From NCBI GenBank assembly GCA_964293585.1, contig CAXYYS010000008.1, positions 1 to 61,535 of the forward strand: 61,535 bases of DNA, given 5' to 3'. Source of the stretch: JAKVKY01 sp964293585. GTDB lineage: Bacteria; Bacillota; Negativicutes; Acidaminococcales; Acidaminococcaceae. The notes beneath the pieces were generated by a model. That model was not told the DNA's origin and did not search any database. It saw only the letters and a list, made by a program, of their open reading frames with translations. The translations under genes and the position numbers were made by a program. Below are positions 47,807 through 56,914 of the stretch, in pieces; positions within the stretch are counted from its first letter, which is position 1; each line of letters opens with the position of its first letter.

Positions 47807-49600
47807 ATGCAAGAAAGCCATATCAGAAATTTTTCTATCATCGCTCATATCGACCACGGCAAATCTACACTGGCGGACCGGCTCATCGAGATGACCGGCA
47901 CGTTGTCCAAACGGGAGATGGAGGACCAGATCCTGGATTCTATGGATTTGGAACGGGAACGTGGCATTACCATTAAGGATCAGGCGGTCCGCAGCATTTA
48001 CAAGGCTAAGGACGGCCAGGAATACATGCTGAATTTTATCGATACCCCGGGCCACGTGGATTTTAACTACGAGGTTTCCCGGGCGCTGGCGGCCTGCGAA
48101 GGCGCGCTGCTGGTCATCGACGCCACCCAGGGCATCGAGGCCCAGACCCTGGCTAACGTGTATCTGGCCCTCGATAACGACCTGGAAATTATTCCCGTCA
48201 TCAACAAGGTGGATTTGCCGGCGGCAGATCCGGAACGGGTGAAGAAAGAGATTGAGGACGTCATCGGCCTGGATGCCTCTGACGCCATCCTTATCAGTGC
48301 CAAGACCGGCTTTGGCGTGGACCAGGTCCTGGAAGCCATCGTGAAACGTATCCCGCCTCCCAGCGGCGATATGAACAAGCCTCTTAAGGCGCTGGTCTTT
48401 GATTCCAAGTTTGATGCCTATAAGGGCGTGATGCTTTATCTGCGGGTGTATGACGGCAGTATCAAAAAAGGCATGCATATCCGCATGATGGCCACCGGTT
48501 CGGAGTTCGAGGTCACGGAAGTAGGTATCTTCCGTCCGGCTCCGGTGAACGTGGACGTGCTGGAACCGGGACAGGTAGGTTTTCTGGCGGCGGCCATCAA
48601 GACCGTGTCCGAAGCCCGGGTGGGCGATACGGTAACGGATGCCGCTAATCCTACGCCCAAGGCTCTGCCCGGTTACCGCAAGGCAACCCCCATGGTCTTC
48701 TGCGGTCTGTATCCCATGGATACCACGGAGTATGATAATTTACGGGACGCCCTGGAAAAATTACAATTGAACGATGCGGCTCTGTCCTTTGAGCCGGAAA
48801 CTTCCACCGCTTTAGGTTTTGGTTTCCGCTGCGGCTTCCTTGGTCTGCTGCATCTGGATGTGAGCAAGGAACGTCTGTCCCGGGAGTACGGTCTGCAACT
48901 GATCACCACGGCGCCTAACGTTATCTACCAGGTGGTAAAGACTAACGGGGAGGTCCAGGTGGTGGAAAATCCTTCCGCTTTCCCGGATCCTTCGGTCATC
49001 GACCATGTGGAAGAACCCTTCGTGAATGCTACCATCATCGTGCCCAAGGAATATGTGGGCGCGGTCATGGAACTGTCCCAGGATAAACGGGGCGAGTACG
49101 GCAACATGACCTATGTGGAAGAAAACCGGGTCATGATTCATTATGCCCTGCCTCTGTCCGAGATTATTTATGATTATTTTGATAAGCTTAAATCCCTGAC
49201 CAAAGGTTATGCTTCTCTGGACTATGAGCTGGCAAACTACCGTCCCAGCGACCTGGTGAAGATGGATATCCTCCTGAATGGTGAAAAGGTGGACGCTTTG
49301 TCCTGTGTAGTTTTCCAGGACCGGGCCCGTATCAGGGGACGCCAGCTGGTAGAAAAACTGCGGGGCCTGATTCCCCGTCAGCTCTTTGATATTCCGGTGC
49401 AGGCAGCCATCGGTTCCAAGATTATCGCCCGTGAGGACGTAAAGGCTATGCGCAAGGACGTGCTGGCCAAGTGCTACGGCGGCGATATCAGCCGTAAGAA
49501 GAAGCTGCTGGCCAAGCAAAAGGAAGGCAAGAAACGCATGAAGCAGGTGGGCAACGTGGAACTGCCCCAGGAAGCATTCATGGCGGTTTTAAAAGTTTAA
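47807..49600 (+). CDS. lepA: Elongation factor 4 (LepA)
   Basis: 597 residues, translational GTPase. Visible are AHIDHGKST (P-loop), RGITIKDQ (switch I), DTPGHVDF, NKVDLP and SAKTG, then EF-G-like domains and the LepA-specific C-terminal domain with KCYGGDISRKKKLLAKQKEGKKRMK (key residues CYGGDxSRK). It acts on ribosomes, affecting initiation or back-translocation. hemW follows after 78 nt, a frequent Firmicutes order. Confidence 0.97.
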   Translation: MQESHIRNFSIIAHIDHGKSTLADRLIEMTGTLSKREMEDQILDSMDLERERGITIKDQAVRSIYKAKDGQEYMLNFIDTPGHVDFNYEVSRALAACEGALLVIDATQGIEAQTLANVYLALDNDLEIIPVINKVDLPAADPERVKKEIEDVIGLDASDAILISAKTGFGVDQVLEAIVKRIPPPSGDMNKPLKALVFDSKFDAYKGVMLYLRVYDGSIKKGMHIRMMATGSEFEVTEVGIFRPAPVNVDVLEPGQVGFLAAAIKTVSEARVGDTVTDAANPTPKALPGYRKATPMVFCGLYPMDTTEYDNLRDALEKLQLNDAALSFEPETSTALGFGFRCGFLGLLHLDVSKERLSREYGLQLITTAPNVIYQVVKTNGEVQVVENPSAFPDPSVIDHVEEPFVNATIIVPKEYVGAVMELSQDKRGEYGNMTYVEENRVMIHYALPLSEIIYDYFDKLKSLTKGYASLDYELANYRPSDLVKMDILLNGEKVDALSCVVFQDRARIRGRQLVEKLRGLIPRQLFDIPVQAAIGSKIIAREDVKAMRKDVLAKCYGGDISRKKKLLAKQKEGKKRMKQVGNVELPQEAFMAVLKV

Positions 49601-49678
49601 CTGCGGCGGTGCGGTTCAGGCGGCCGGCTAATAATACGGCGCTGCCACCAAGCGCGGCGCCGTTATGTAGGAGCAGCT

Positions 49679-50833
49679 ATGTTACAGCAGGATTACGAAG
49701 GGGTATATGTACATACCCCTTTTTGTATGCAAAAATGTCTATATTGCGATTTTGCTTCCAACGCGGGACTGGGGGCAGACCTGCAGGAGCGGTACGTGGC
49801 GGACCTGTGCCGGGAAATTACCCTGCGGGGGCGCCAGGTTCGCAGGGGCGCCACCCTTTTTTTTGGCGGCGGCACACCTACGGTTTTAACTACGGAGCAG
49901 CTGACCCGGATCGTGACGGCGCTCAAGGCACAGGGTGTGTGGCAGCAGCCGGCGGAAGCAACTATTGAAGCTAACCCGGGGACGGTGGATCTGGCCAAAC
50001 TTACAGCTTTAAGGCAGCTGGGTTTTGACCGGCTCAGCTTGGGAGTGCAGTCTTTAAATGATGCGGAACTAAAAGCTGTGGGCCGCATCCATACGGCGGA
50101 CCAGGCCCTGGCAGCTATAAAGCTGGCACAGCAGGCCGGGTTTACCCGTATCAATGCCGATGTGATCACGGGCCTGCCCGGACAGACGGTAACCAGTTTG
50201 CAGCATACTCTGTCCCGGTTGGTGGACAGCGGCTTGCGGCATTTATCGGTGTACAGTTTGATCCTGGAGCCGGGGACACCTTTGGAAAAATTAGTACAGG
50301 CCGGCAAGATATTCCTGCCGGACGAAGACCTGGAAGCAGAACTGTACCAGACAGCGGTAGAGTTTTTACAGAAGACGCCTTTACAGCGCTACGAGGTGAG
50401 CAACTACGCGGTGCCCGGTCAGGAATCCCGGCACAATTTGTTATACTGGCACTACCGTCCCTATCTGGGACTAGGCGCGGCAGCGGTCAGCTTTAACGGC
50501 CGGGATCGTTTTAACGCCGTCCGCACCGTGGAGGCTTACTGCCAGGCGGTGGAACAGGCGGAGAACGGTACCTTACCCTGGGGGCAGGTAGAAAGCTTGA
50601 CGCCCCGGGACCACCTGGAAGAATATTTATTCTTAGGCCTCCGGACTACGGCTGGTCTTAACCTGACCGAAGCCGGGGAGCGTTTTCACTGCGACGTGTG
50701 GGCACGGTATGGTAAGGAGCTGCAGCCTTTTATTGCTAACGGCTGCCTGGTCCATGTGCCGGGACAACGTTTGTATTTAACCGCCAAGGGATTGCGTTTT
50801 GGCAACCAGATTTTCGAAGTCTTTATAGAATAG
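49679..50833 (+). CDS. hemW: HemW-type radical SAM protein (heme chaperone, coproporphyrinogen oxidase-like)
   Basis: 384 residues. The radical SAM motif CMQKCLYC follows VYVHTPF near the start; CDFAS, FGGGTPT and EANPG follow, and the HemW C-terminal domain ends the protein. The motif lacks the extra downstream Cys of true HemN (CNFCS is replaced by CDFAS), as expected for HemW, which binds heme rather than oxidising coproporphyrinogen. ATG 49679 follows GGAGC. A terminator follows. Confidence 0.92.
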   Translation: MLQQDYEGVYVHTPFCMQKCLYCDFASNAGLGADLQERYVADLCREITLRGRQVRRGATLFFGGGTPTVLTTEQLTRIVTALKAQGVWQQPAEATIEANPGTVDLAKLTALRQLGFDRLSLGVQSLNDAELKAVGRIHTADQALAAIKLAQQAGFTRINADVITGLPGQTVTSLQHTLSRLVDSGLRHLSVYSLILEPGTPLEKLVQAGKIFLPDEDLEAELYQTAVEFLQKTPLQRYEVSNYAVPGQESRHNLLYWHYRPYLGLGAAAVSFNGRDRFNAVRTVEAYCQAVEQAENGTLPWGQVESLTPRDHLEEYLFLGLRTTAGLNLTEAGERFHCDVWARYGKELQPFIANGCLVHVPGQRLYLTAKGLRFGNQIFEVFIE

Positions 50834-50846
50834 GTAGGCACGAACA

Positions 50847-50874
50847 CGGGAACAAAAGTTCTCGTGTTTTTTTT
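50847..50874 (+). terminator. Terminator after hemW
   Basis: A stem of about 11 bp with one mismatch, AACACGGGAAC/GTTCTCGTGTT, closes on an AAAA loop and is followed by a T-run. Confidence 0.85.
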
Positions 50875-50884
50875 GTGAAACCTC

Positions 50885-50913
50885 TTGACATCTCCTACGG
50901 GTGGTGCTATTCT
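50885..50913 (+). promoter_or_regulatory. Promoter of the hrcA-grpE-dnaK-dnaJ operon
   Basis: TTGACA (50885-50890), 17-bp spacer, TATTCT (50908-50913). The CIRCE element lies 13 bp downstream. Confidence 0.75.
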
Positions 50914-50926
50914 GTATACAAGGTTG

Positions 50927-50953
50927 TTAGCACTCAAGAGAAAAGAGTGCTAA
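50927..50953 (+). promoter_or_regulatory. CIRCE operator (HrcA binding site)
   Basis: TTAGCACTC (50927-50935)-N9-GAGTGCTAA (50945-50953) matches the CIRCE consensus at every position. HrcA, encoded next, represses from it at normal temperature. Confidence 0.97.
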
Positions 50954-50974
50954 TAATCGAAAGAGGTGGAAACA

Positions 50975-52000
50975 ATGCTAACGGAAAGGCAGAAAAAAAT
51001 CCTGCAGATTATCATTGAGGATTATATTGCCACGGCAGAACCGGTAGGGTCCCGGACGATTGCCAGGAAGCACGGACTGGGCTTAAGCCCTGCCACCATC
51101 CGTAACGAGATGAGCGACCTGGAATTGTTAGGTTACCTGGAACAGCCCCATACTTCGGCGGGACGTGTGCCTTCGGCACAGGCCTACCGTTTTTATGTGG
51201 ATTCCCTGGTGGAACCTGGTACCCTGACAGATAACGACAGGGCTTTGATTGACGGCTGGTATCAGGAACGGAAGCGGGATATCGATGATATCTTCCAGTC
51301 CACGGCCAAGATCCTGTCCCGGATGACGCAGAATGTTTCCATGGTGCTGGCGAATAAGCACAGCGCCGCCACTTTTAAATACATGAAATTTTTGCCCCTG
51401 GATAGTACCCATGCCATCCTCTGCATCGTCACCGATGACGGGCAGATGGATAATTGTCTGGTGAACATTCCCCTGGGGATGCGGGCCGAGGATTTAGATT
51501 ATCTGGCCGGACGCATCAGCAAGATGTTAACCGGGCGCAGCCTGCTTACCATTAGCGGTGCTGATCTGGACCGGGCTTATCTGAATGTGACCAAGGACAA
51601 GGTACTGTTGCTGCCGCTCAGTTCCGCCATTAAGAAGATGGCGGCGGAAAGCGCGGAACAGAAAGTGTTCCTGGGCGGAGCCAAGCAGCTCTTAAACCAG
51701 CCTGAGTTCCGGGATGTGGAAAGAGTAAAAGATTTACTGGGTATCCTGGAAGAAGAACGGGTGGTCAAAGATTTACTGGCTGCCGGTACGGATTCCGGCA
51801 TGCGCATTACCATCGGTTCCGAGAATAAGTTCTCCGGCATCAAGGATTGCAGCATGGTACAGGCTACCTACCGCCTGAACGGCGAGATCGTCGGCACCAT
51901 GGCGGTGCTGGGTCCTACCCGGATGGAGTACGGCAAGGTCATGGCCGTCATGAATTATTTGCACAAATATTTGGAAGTTATCCTAAAGAATCAGGAATAA
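50975..52000 (+). CDS. hrcA: Heat-inducible transcription repressor HrcA
   Basis: 341 residues from ATG 50975 after GAAAGAGG; the in-frame GTG 50966 overlaps that site. The N-terminal winged helix has LTERQKKILQIIIEDYI and EPVGSRTIARKHGLGLSPATIRNEMSDLE (key residues SPATIRNxMxxLE), then PHTSAGRVPS and a GAF-like effector/dimerisation domain ending GPTRMEYGKVM. It binds CIRCE and depends on GroEL for activity in other bacteria. It autoregulates this operon. Confidence 0.96.
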   Translation: MLTERQKKILQIIIEDYIATAEPVGSRTIARKHGLGLSPATIRNEMSDLELLGYLEQPHTSAGRVPSAQAYRFYVDSLVEPGTLTDNDRALIDGWYQERKRDIDDIFQSTAKILSRMTQNVSMVLANKHSAATFKYMKFLPLDSTHAILCIVTDDGQMDNCLVNIPLGMRAEDLDYLAGRISKMLTGRSLLTISGADLDRAYLNVTKDKVLLLPLSSAIKKMAAESAEQKVFLGGAKQLLNQPEFRDVERVKDLLGILEEERVVKDLLAAGTDSGMRITIGSENKFSGIKDCSMVQATYRLNGEIVGTMAVLGPTRMEYGKVMAVMNYLHKYLEVILKNQE

Positions 52001-52014
52001 AGGAGGAGAGAGCA

Positions 52015-52746
52015 TTGTCCAACAAGCTGAGGGATTTTTTAAACCACAACCAGGAGACAGATGCTGCCCAGGGCAGGCCGCCTGATACAGACGCTGCTGC
52101 TGCCGGGGCAGAGCAAGATACAGTCCGGGAGGCAGGGGCTGAGGCCCAGGCCGGGACGGACGCTGCACCAAAGCAGCAAGCCGGGGCCGGGGAACAACAG
52201 GCTCCGTCGGAGCAGACTGTCGCAGGTACCGCATCAGGTGCTGCTGCAGCCGGTGGGACGGAAGAGGCTGCCAAGCAGGAAGAACCTGCCCAGCCGGTAC
52301 ACGACCCTAAGGATGATCAGATTGCAGATCTGCAAAAACGGCTCTTGCGTCTGCAGGCCGATTTTGAAAATTTCCGCCGCCGCAACGCTGCGGAACGGGA
52401 AGAGCTTTCTACCTTTGTGACCATGGATATCGTGGGCAAATACCTGAAGATCCTGGATACCTTTGAACGGGCCCTGACCGCCGCACAAAAAGCGCCGGAT
52501 GTGGCCAGTATCGTTACGGGCATGGAGAACACCCAGCGGTTGTTCCTGCAGACAATGACGGAGCTAGGGGTGAAAGAGATTCCGGCGTTGAACCAGAAAT
52601 TTGATCCCAAGCTGCACGAAGCGGTGATGCGGGGCCAGAATCCGGACCTGGAAGATGAAACCATCGATGCGGTCTTTGAAAAAGGCTACGAGCTCCGGAA
52701 CCACGTGATCCGCCACAGCAAGGTGCGGGTCATCAACAATGATTAA
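52015..52746 (+). CDS. grpE: Nucleotide exchange factor GrpE
   Basis: 243 residues from TTG 52015, with AAAGGAGGAG 7 nt upstream; the frame is open further back into hrcA. A long Ala/Gln/Glu-rich low-complexity N-terminus (about 1-95) precedes the coiled coil DFENFRRRNAAEREE and the beta-domain with KFDPKLHEAV and GYELRNHVIRHSKVRV. It releases ADP from DnaK. The N-terminal extension is longer than in most GrpE proteins and is probably disordered. Confidence 0.93.
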   Translation: MSNKLRDFLNHNQETDAAQGRPPDTDAAAAGAEQDTVREAGAEAQAGTDAAPKQQAGAGEQQAPSEQTVAGTASGAAAAGGTEEAAKQEEPAQPVHDPKDDQIADLQKRLLRLQADFENFRRRNAAEREELSTFVTMDIVGKYLKILDTFERALTAAQKAPDVASIVTGMENTQRLFLQTMTELGVKEIPALNQKFDPKLHEAVMRGQNPDLEDETIDAVFEKGYELRNHVIRHSKVRVINND

Positions 52747-52755
52747 CCAGTGGAT

Positions 52756-52775
52756 AAGCTGCGTGGATGCAGCTT
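52756..52775 (+). other. Stem-loop in the grpE-dnaK gap
   Basis: AAGCTGC (52756-52762)/GCAGCTT (52769-52775), perfect 7-bp stem with a 6-nt loop and no T-run. It is a possible mRNA processing or stability element before dnaK. Confidence 0.4.
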
Positions 52776-52826
52776 GACTATAGATAGAAAAATTAAACAT
52801 GTTAAAAAATCAAGGAGGAATAAATC

Positions 52827-54698
52827 ATGTCTAAAGTAATTGGTATTGACTTAGGTACTACTAACTCTGTTGTAGCTGTGATGGAAGGCGGCGAAGCCAC
52901 CGTCATCACGAATCAGGAAGGCAGCCGTCTGACTCCTTCTGTTGTCGGTTTCACCAAGAACGGCGAGCGCCTGGTAGGCCAGCTGGCAAAACGTCAGGCT
53001 GTGTCCAACCCGGACCGCACCATCAGTTCTATTAAGCGTCATATGGGCGAGCACGAGTACCGTGTGGCCATTGACGACAAGAAGTATTCCCCGGAAGAAA
53101 TCTCTGCTATGATCCTGCAAAAATTAAAGGATGATGCGGAGAAATATCTGGGCGAGAAAGTAACGGAGGCCGTTATCACGGTGCCCGCTTATTTCTCAGA
53201 CAGCCAGCGTCAGGCTACCAAGGACGCCGGCAAGATTGCCGGTCTGGATGTAAAACGTATCATCAACGAACCTACGGCTGCTTCCCTGGCTTATGGTATA
53301 GATAAGGATAAAGACGCCACGGTTCTGGTTTACGACCTGGGCGGCGGCACTTTTGATGTGAGCATCCTGGAATTAGGCGACGGCGTCTTTGAAGTTAAAT
53401 CCACCAACGGTGATACTCACCTGGGTGGCGATGACTTCGATGAACGTATCATGAATTGGATGATTGACGAGTTCAAGAAGTCCGAAGGCATCGACCTGTC
53501 CAAGGACCGCATGGCCCTGCAGCGTCTGCGTGAAGCTGCCGAAAAAGCTAAGATTGAGTTGTCCGGCGTTATGACCACCAACATCAACCTGCCCTTTATT
53601 ACCGCAGGCAGCGATGGCCCGAAACATCTGGACATGAATCTGACCCGTGCTAAATTTGATGAACTGACCGCGGATCTGGTTAACCGCACCGAAGGCCCCA
53701 TGAAGAAGGCCCTGGCTGATGCTAACCTGACCCCGGATAAGATTGATAAGGTCATCCTGGTCGGCGGTTCTTCCCGTATTCCTGCCGTACAGGCGCTGAT
53801 TAAACGCGTCATGGGCAAGGAACCCACCCGCAGCGTGAACCCGGATGAATGTGTAGCCGTAGGCGCCGCTATTCAGGCAGGCGTTCTGGCCGGCGAAGTT
53901 AAGGACGTGCTGCTGCTGGATGTTACTCCGCTGTCCCTGGGCATTGAAACCCTGGGTGGTATCTTCACTAAGATCATCGACCGCAACACGACTATTCCTA
54001 CTTCCCGGAAGCAGGTCTTCTCTACCGCCACCGATAACCAGCCCTCTGTAGATATTCACGTGCTGCAGGGCGAGCGCGAGATGGCAGCAGATAACAAGAC
54101 CCTGGGCCGCTTTGAGTTAGGCGGTATCCCTGCTGCTCCCCGCGGAGTACCTAAGATTGAAGTTTCCTTTGATATTGATGCCAACGGCATCGTCAACGTC
54201 AGCGCCAAGGATCTGGGCACCGGCAAGGAACAGAAGATTACTATTACTTCTTCCGGTACTTTGAGCAAGGATGAGGTAGACCGCATGGTGAAGGAAGCTG
54301 CTTCCAATGCTGAGAAAGATAAACAGCATAAGGAAGAAGTAGAAGTGCGCAACCAGGCCGACAGTCTCTGCTATCAGGCCGAGAAGACCATTAAGGATAT
54401 GGAAGGCAAGGGCAAGGACGATTTGATCGGCAAGGTTAAGACCGCGCTGACCACCCTGAAGGAAACCCTGAAAGGCAACGATGTGGCTAAGATTAAGGCT
54501 GATACCGAAGCTTTGACCAAGCCGTTATATGAGTTGTCTGCCGAACTGTATAAACAAGCTGAGGCCAATAAGGCCGGTACCGGTGCAGCCGGTGCCGCTG
54601 GTGCGGCCGGCGGTGCTTCTGCCGGTGCGGACGCAGGCAAGAAACCGGAAGACGATGTGGTTGACGCCGAAGTGGTGGATGACGACAAGAAGAAATAA
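52827..54698 (+). CDS. dnaK: Chaperone DnaK (Hsp70)
   Basis: 623 residues. Visible are IGIDLGTTNSVVAVMEGG, VYDLGGGTFDVSIL, VGGSSRIPAVQ in the ATPase domain, the conserved linker DVLLLDVTPLSLGIETLGG and a substrate-binding domain, then a helical lid and a Gly/Ala-rich tail ending DDVVDAEVVDDDKKK. It is the central cytosolic folding chaperone. GGAGGA precedes the ATG. Confidence 0.98.
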   Translation: MSKVIGIDLGTTNSVVAVMEGGEATVITNQEGSRLTPSVVGFTKNGERLVGQLAKRQAVSNPDRTISSIKRHMGEHEYRVAIDDKKYSPEEISAMILQKLKDDAEKYLGEKVTEAVITVPAYFSDSQRQATKDAGKIAGLDVKRIINEPTAASLAYGIDKDKDATVLVYDLGGGTFDVSILELGDGVFEVKSTNGDTHLGGDDFDERIMNWMIDEFKKSEGIDLSKDRMALQRLREAAEKAKIELSGVMTTNINLPFITAGSDGPKHLDMNLTRAKFDELTADLVNRTEGPMKKALADANLTPDKIDKVILVGGSSRIPAVQALIKRVMGKEPTRSVNPDECVAVGAAIQAGVLAGEVKDVLLLDVTPLSLGIETLGGIFTKIIDRNTTIPTSRKQVFSTATDNQPSVDIHVLQGEREMAADNKTLGRFELGGIPAAPRGVPKIEVSFDIDANGIVNVSAKDLGTGKEQKITITSSGTLSKDEVDRMVKEAASNAEKDKQHKEEVEVRNQADSLCYQAEKTIKDMEGKGKDDLIGKVKTALTTLKETLKGNDVAKIKADTEALTKPLYELSAELYKQAEANKAGTGAAGAAGAAGGASAGADAGKKPEDDVVDAEVVDDDKKK

Positions 54699-54721
54699 TT
54701 GGTTGCAGGATGGTGTAAAAA

Positions 54722-55882
54722 TTGGCTGAGAAAAAAGATTACTACGAGGTGCTGGGAGTTTCTAAAACTGCCACGGCAGAAGAGATAAAAAAAGCATATC
54801 GTACCCTGGCACGTAAGTATCATCCTGATTTGAACAAGGATAATCCTGCGGCAGCCGATAAGTTTAAAGAAGTTAGTGAAGCCTACAGCGTCCTCAGCGA
54901 TGAGACGAAACGTTCCCAGTATGACCAGTTTGGCCACGCCGCTTTTGAGAACGGCGGGGCCGGCGGGCCGGGAGGTTTTGGCGGTTTTGGCGGCCAGGGC
55001 GGTTTCGGCGGGTTTGAAGCCGGAGGCATGGAAGATATTTTTGACATGTTCTTTGGCGGTCAGGGCCGCAGAGGCGGCGGGCGTCAGGGCGGACCCCAGC
55101 GGGGCAGTGACCTGCGCTATGATCTGGATATTGCCTTTGAGGAAGCTGCTTTCGGCGTAGAAAAAGAAATCAGTATCTACCGGGACGAACAGTGCGAACG
55201 TTGCCACGGCAGCGGCGCCGAGCCCGGGTCCAAGGTGGAGACTTGTCCGGAATGCCACGGCACCGGCGAGGTGCGTTTTGTCCAGAATACCATGTTTGGC
55301 CAGATGCAGAGCGTACGGCCCTGTTCCCGCTGCCATGGTGAGGGCAAGATTATTTCCAATCCCTGCCATGATTGTCACGGCAAAGGTACCCAGAAGAAGA
55401 GCAAGAAACTGAAGGTCAAGATTCCGGCCGGCGTGGACAATGGTTCCCGCCTGCGGGTAGCCGGAGAAGGCGCCGCCGGTACCAAGGGTGGCCCTGCCGG
55501 AGACCTGTATGTTTATTTGAATGTGCGCGCCCACAAGTTCTTTGAACGCAGTGGCGTGGATGTGTACTGCGAGGTGCCGATTAACATCGTGCAGGCCAGC
55601 CTGGGAGCGGAGATTGAGATTCCTACCCTGGACGGCAAGGTGGTTATGAAGGTGCCGGCAGGCACTCAGCCCAGTACGGTGCTGCGTCTGAAAGGCAAGG
55701 GTATTCCCAGCCTGAGGAGCGGTACCCGGGGCGACCAGTTGGTACGGGTCAAGGTTGTGGTACCCAGGAAACTGAACGACAGGCAGAAGGAAGCTTTACA
55801 GCAGTTTGCGGATATCTGTAAGGATAATATCAACCCTGAGGAAAAAGGTTTTCTGAACAAGATCAAAGGTTTGTTTAAGTAG
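54722..55882 (+). CDS. dnaJ: Co-chaperone DnaJ (Hsp40)
   Basis: 386 residues from TTG 54722. The J-domain contains YHPDLN with the HPD motif, followed by a Gly/Phe-rich stretch (about 75-120). Four CxxCxGxG zinc repeats (about 155-225: CERCHGSG, CPECHGTG, CSRCHGEG, CHDCHGKG) precede the C-terminal peptide-binding domains. It stimulates DnaK ATPase. It lies 23 nt after dnaK and is followed by a terminator. Confidence 0.97.
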   Translation: MAEKKDYYEVLGVSKTATAEEIKKAYRTLARKYHPDLNKDNPAAADKFKEVSEAYSVLSDETKRSQYDQFGHAAFENGGAGGPGGFGGFGGQGGFGGFEAGGMEDIFDMFFGGQGRRGGGRQGGPQRGSDLRYDLDIAFEEAAFGVEKEISIYRDEQCERCHGSGAEPGSKVETCPECHGTGEVRFVQNTMFGQMQSVRPCSRCHGEGKIISNPCHDCHGKGTQKKSKKLKVKIPAGVDNGSRLRVAGEGAAGTKGGPAGDLYVYLNVRAHKFFERSGVDVYCEVPINIVQASLGAEIEIPTLDGKVVMKVPAGTQPSTVLRLKGKGIPSLRSGTRGDQLVRVKVVVPRKLNDRQKEALQQFADICKDNINPEEKGFLNKIKGLFK

Positions 55883-55894
55883 ATTAGGTGTACG

Positions 55895-55927
55895 CAGGTC
55901 CGGTCCATTTGGTCCGGACCTGTTTTT
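55895..55927 (+). terminator. Terminator of the heat-shock operon
   Basis: CAGGTCCGG (55895-55903)/CCGGACCTG (55914-55922), perfect 9-bp stem, followed by TTTTT. Confidence 0.9.
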
Positions 55928-55937
55928 ATGTTATAAT
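55909..55937 (+). promoter_or_regulatory. Candidate promoter of prmA overlapping the dnaJ terminator
   Basis: TTGGTC (55909-55914), 17-bp spacer, TATAAT (55932-55937). The -35 lies in the loop and right arm of the terminator. Confidence 0.5.
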
Positions 55938-56032
55938 ATACCAACATGCAACAAGATAATTTTAGGGTGCACACCGCAGGAGAGAGCCTGAGCGGGAAGA
56001 CTTTGCAGTCCGTGTACCGGAGGAGTAACAGC

Positions 56033-56914
56033 GTGGAACGATGGTTAGAGGTAAAGGTACAGGTGCTGCCTGCGGCTGCCGAAGCCGCGGCAGAAATTTT
56101 ACGGATGCACGGCGCCCCCAACGGGGTAGTTTTGGACGAGGAACCTGCGGTGGTTACCATTACGGCATACTATCCCCAGGATGAACGGTTGGAAGGACGC
56201 TTAGCCCGGATTGAGCAGGAACTGGCGGATGTGGAGACGCGTATCGGCGCCTGCCGCTTAGGTGAGCTGCAGCTGAGGGAAGTGTCAGAGGACAGCTGGA
56301 TTAATAACTGGAAACCCTATTTCCAGATTACGCCGGTAGGGCAGCATTTTGTCATTAAGCCGGCCTGGAAAGAATATAAGTCCAAACCGGAAGACCTTGT
56401 TCTGGACATTGACCCGGGAGCAGCTTTTGGCAGCGGCACCCATCACACTACGGCCCTGTGTTTGGCGGCCCTGGAAAAAATTATCCGCCCCGGCATGCAG
56501 GTGGTAGATGTTGGCACGGGCAGCGGGATCTTGGCTATCGGCGCGATAAAATTAGGCGCCGGCAGCGTTCAGGCAGTGGATATTGACAGTACGGCGGTAC
56601 GGCAGGCTCAGGCCAACCTGGCCCGCAACGGCATCGGCAGGCAGGTTACCGTCCGGGAAGGTGATTTATTAACAGGTACGGCCGGACAGTTTGACCTGAT
56701 CGTGGCCAATATTTTAGCGGATATCGTCATCAGCATGCTGCCGGATGTGCCGGGCAAGCTCAAATCCGGCGGGCTCTTTTTGACCAGCGGCATTATCGTG
56801 GAACGGCAGGAAGATGTGGTAGCGGCGGCTCAACAAGCGGGCTTACGTTTACGCAACGTGACTACCAGCGGCGGCTGGGTGGCGTTAGTATTCGAGGCAG
56901 AACATCATGCATAG
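56033..56914 (+). CDS. prmA: Ribosomal protein L11 methyltransferase PrmA
   Basis: 293 residues from GTG 56033, with GGAGGAG (56019-56025) upstream; the frame is open from ATG 55946, but that start has no such site and would add a non-conserved leader. The N-terminal substrate-recognition domain is followed by EDSWINNWKPYF, then DPGAAFGSGTHHTT, VVDVGTGSGILAIGA and IVANILADI of the SAM-dependent catalytic domain. It trimethylates L11. The downstream rsmE overlaps its last codons. Confidence 0.93.
   Translation: MERWLEVKVQVLPAAAEAAAEILRMHGAPNGVVLDEEPAVVTITAYYPQDERLEGRLARIEQELADVETRIGACRLGELQLREVSEDSWINNWKPYFQITPVGQHFVIKPAWKEYKSKPEDLVLDIDPGAAFGSGTHHTTALCLAALEKIIRPGMQVVDVGTGSGILAIGAIKLGAGSVQAVDIDSTAVRQAQANLARNGIGRQVTVREGDLLTGTAGQFDLIVANILADIVISMLPDVPGKLKSGGLFLTSGIIVERQEDVVAAAQQAGLRLRNVTTSGGWVALVFEAEHHA

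Noticed and set aside
54374..55534. 386-residue open frame antisense to dnaK-dnaJ
   Set aside because: It mirrors the codon structure of two highly conserved genes and has no recognisable domain; it is a shadow frame.
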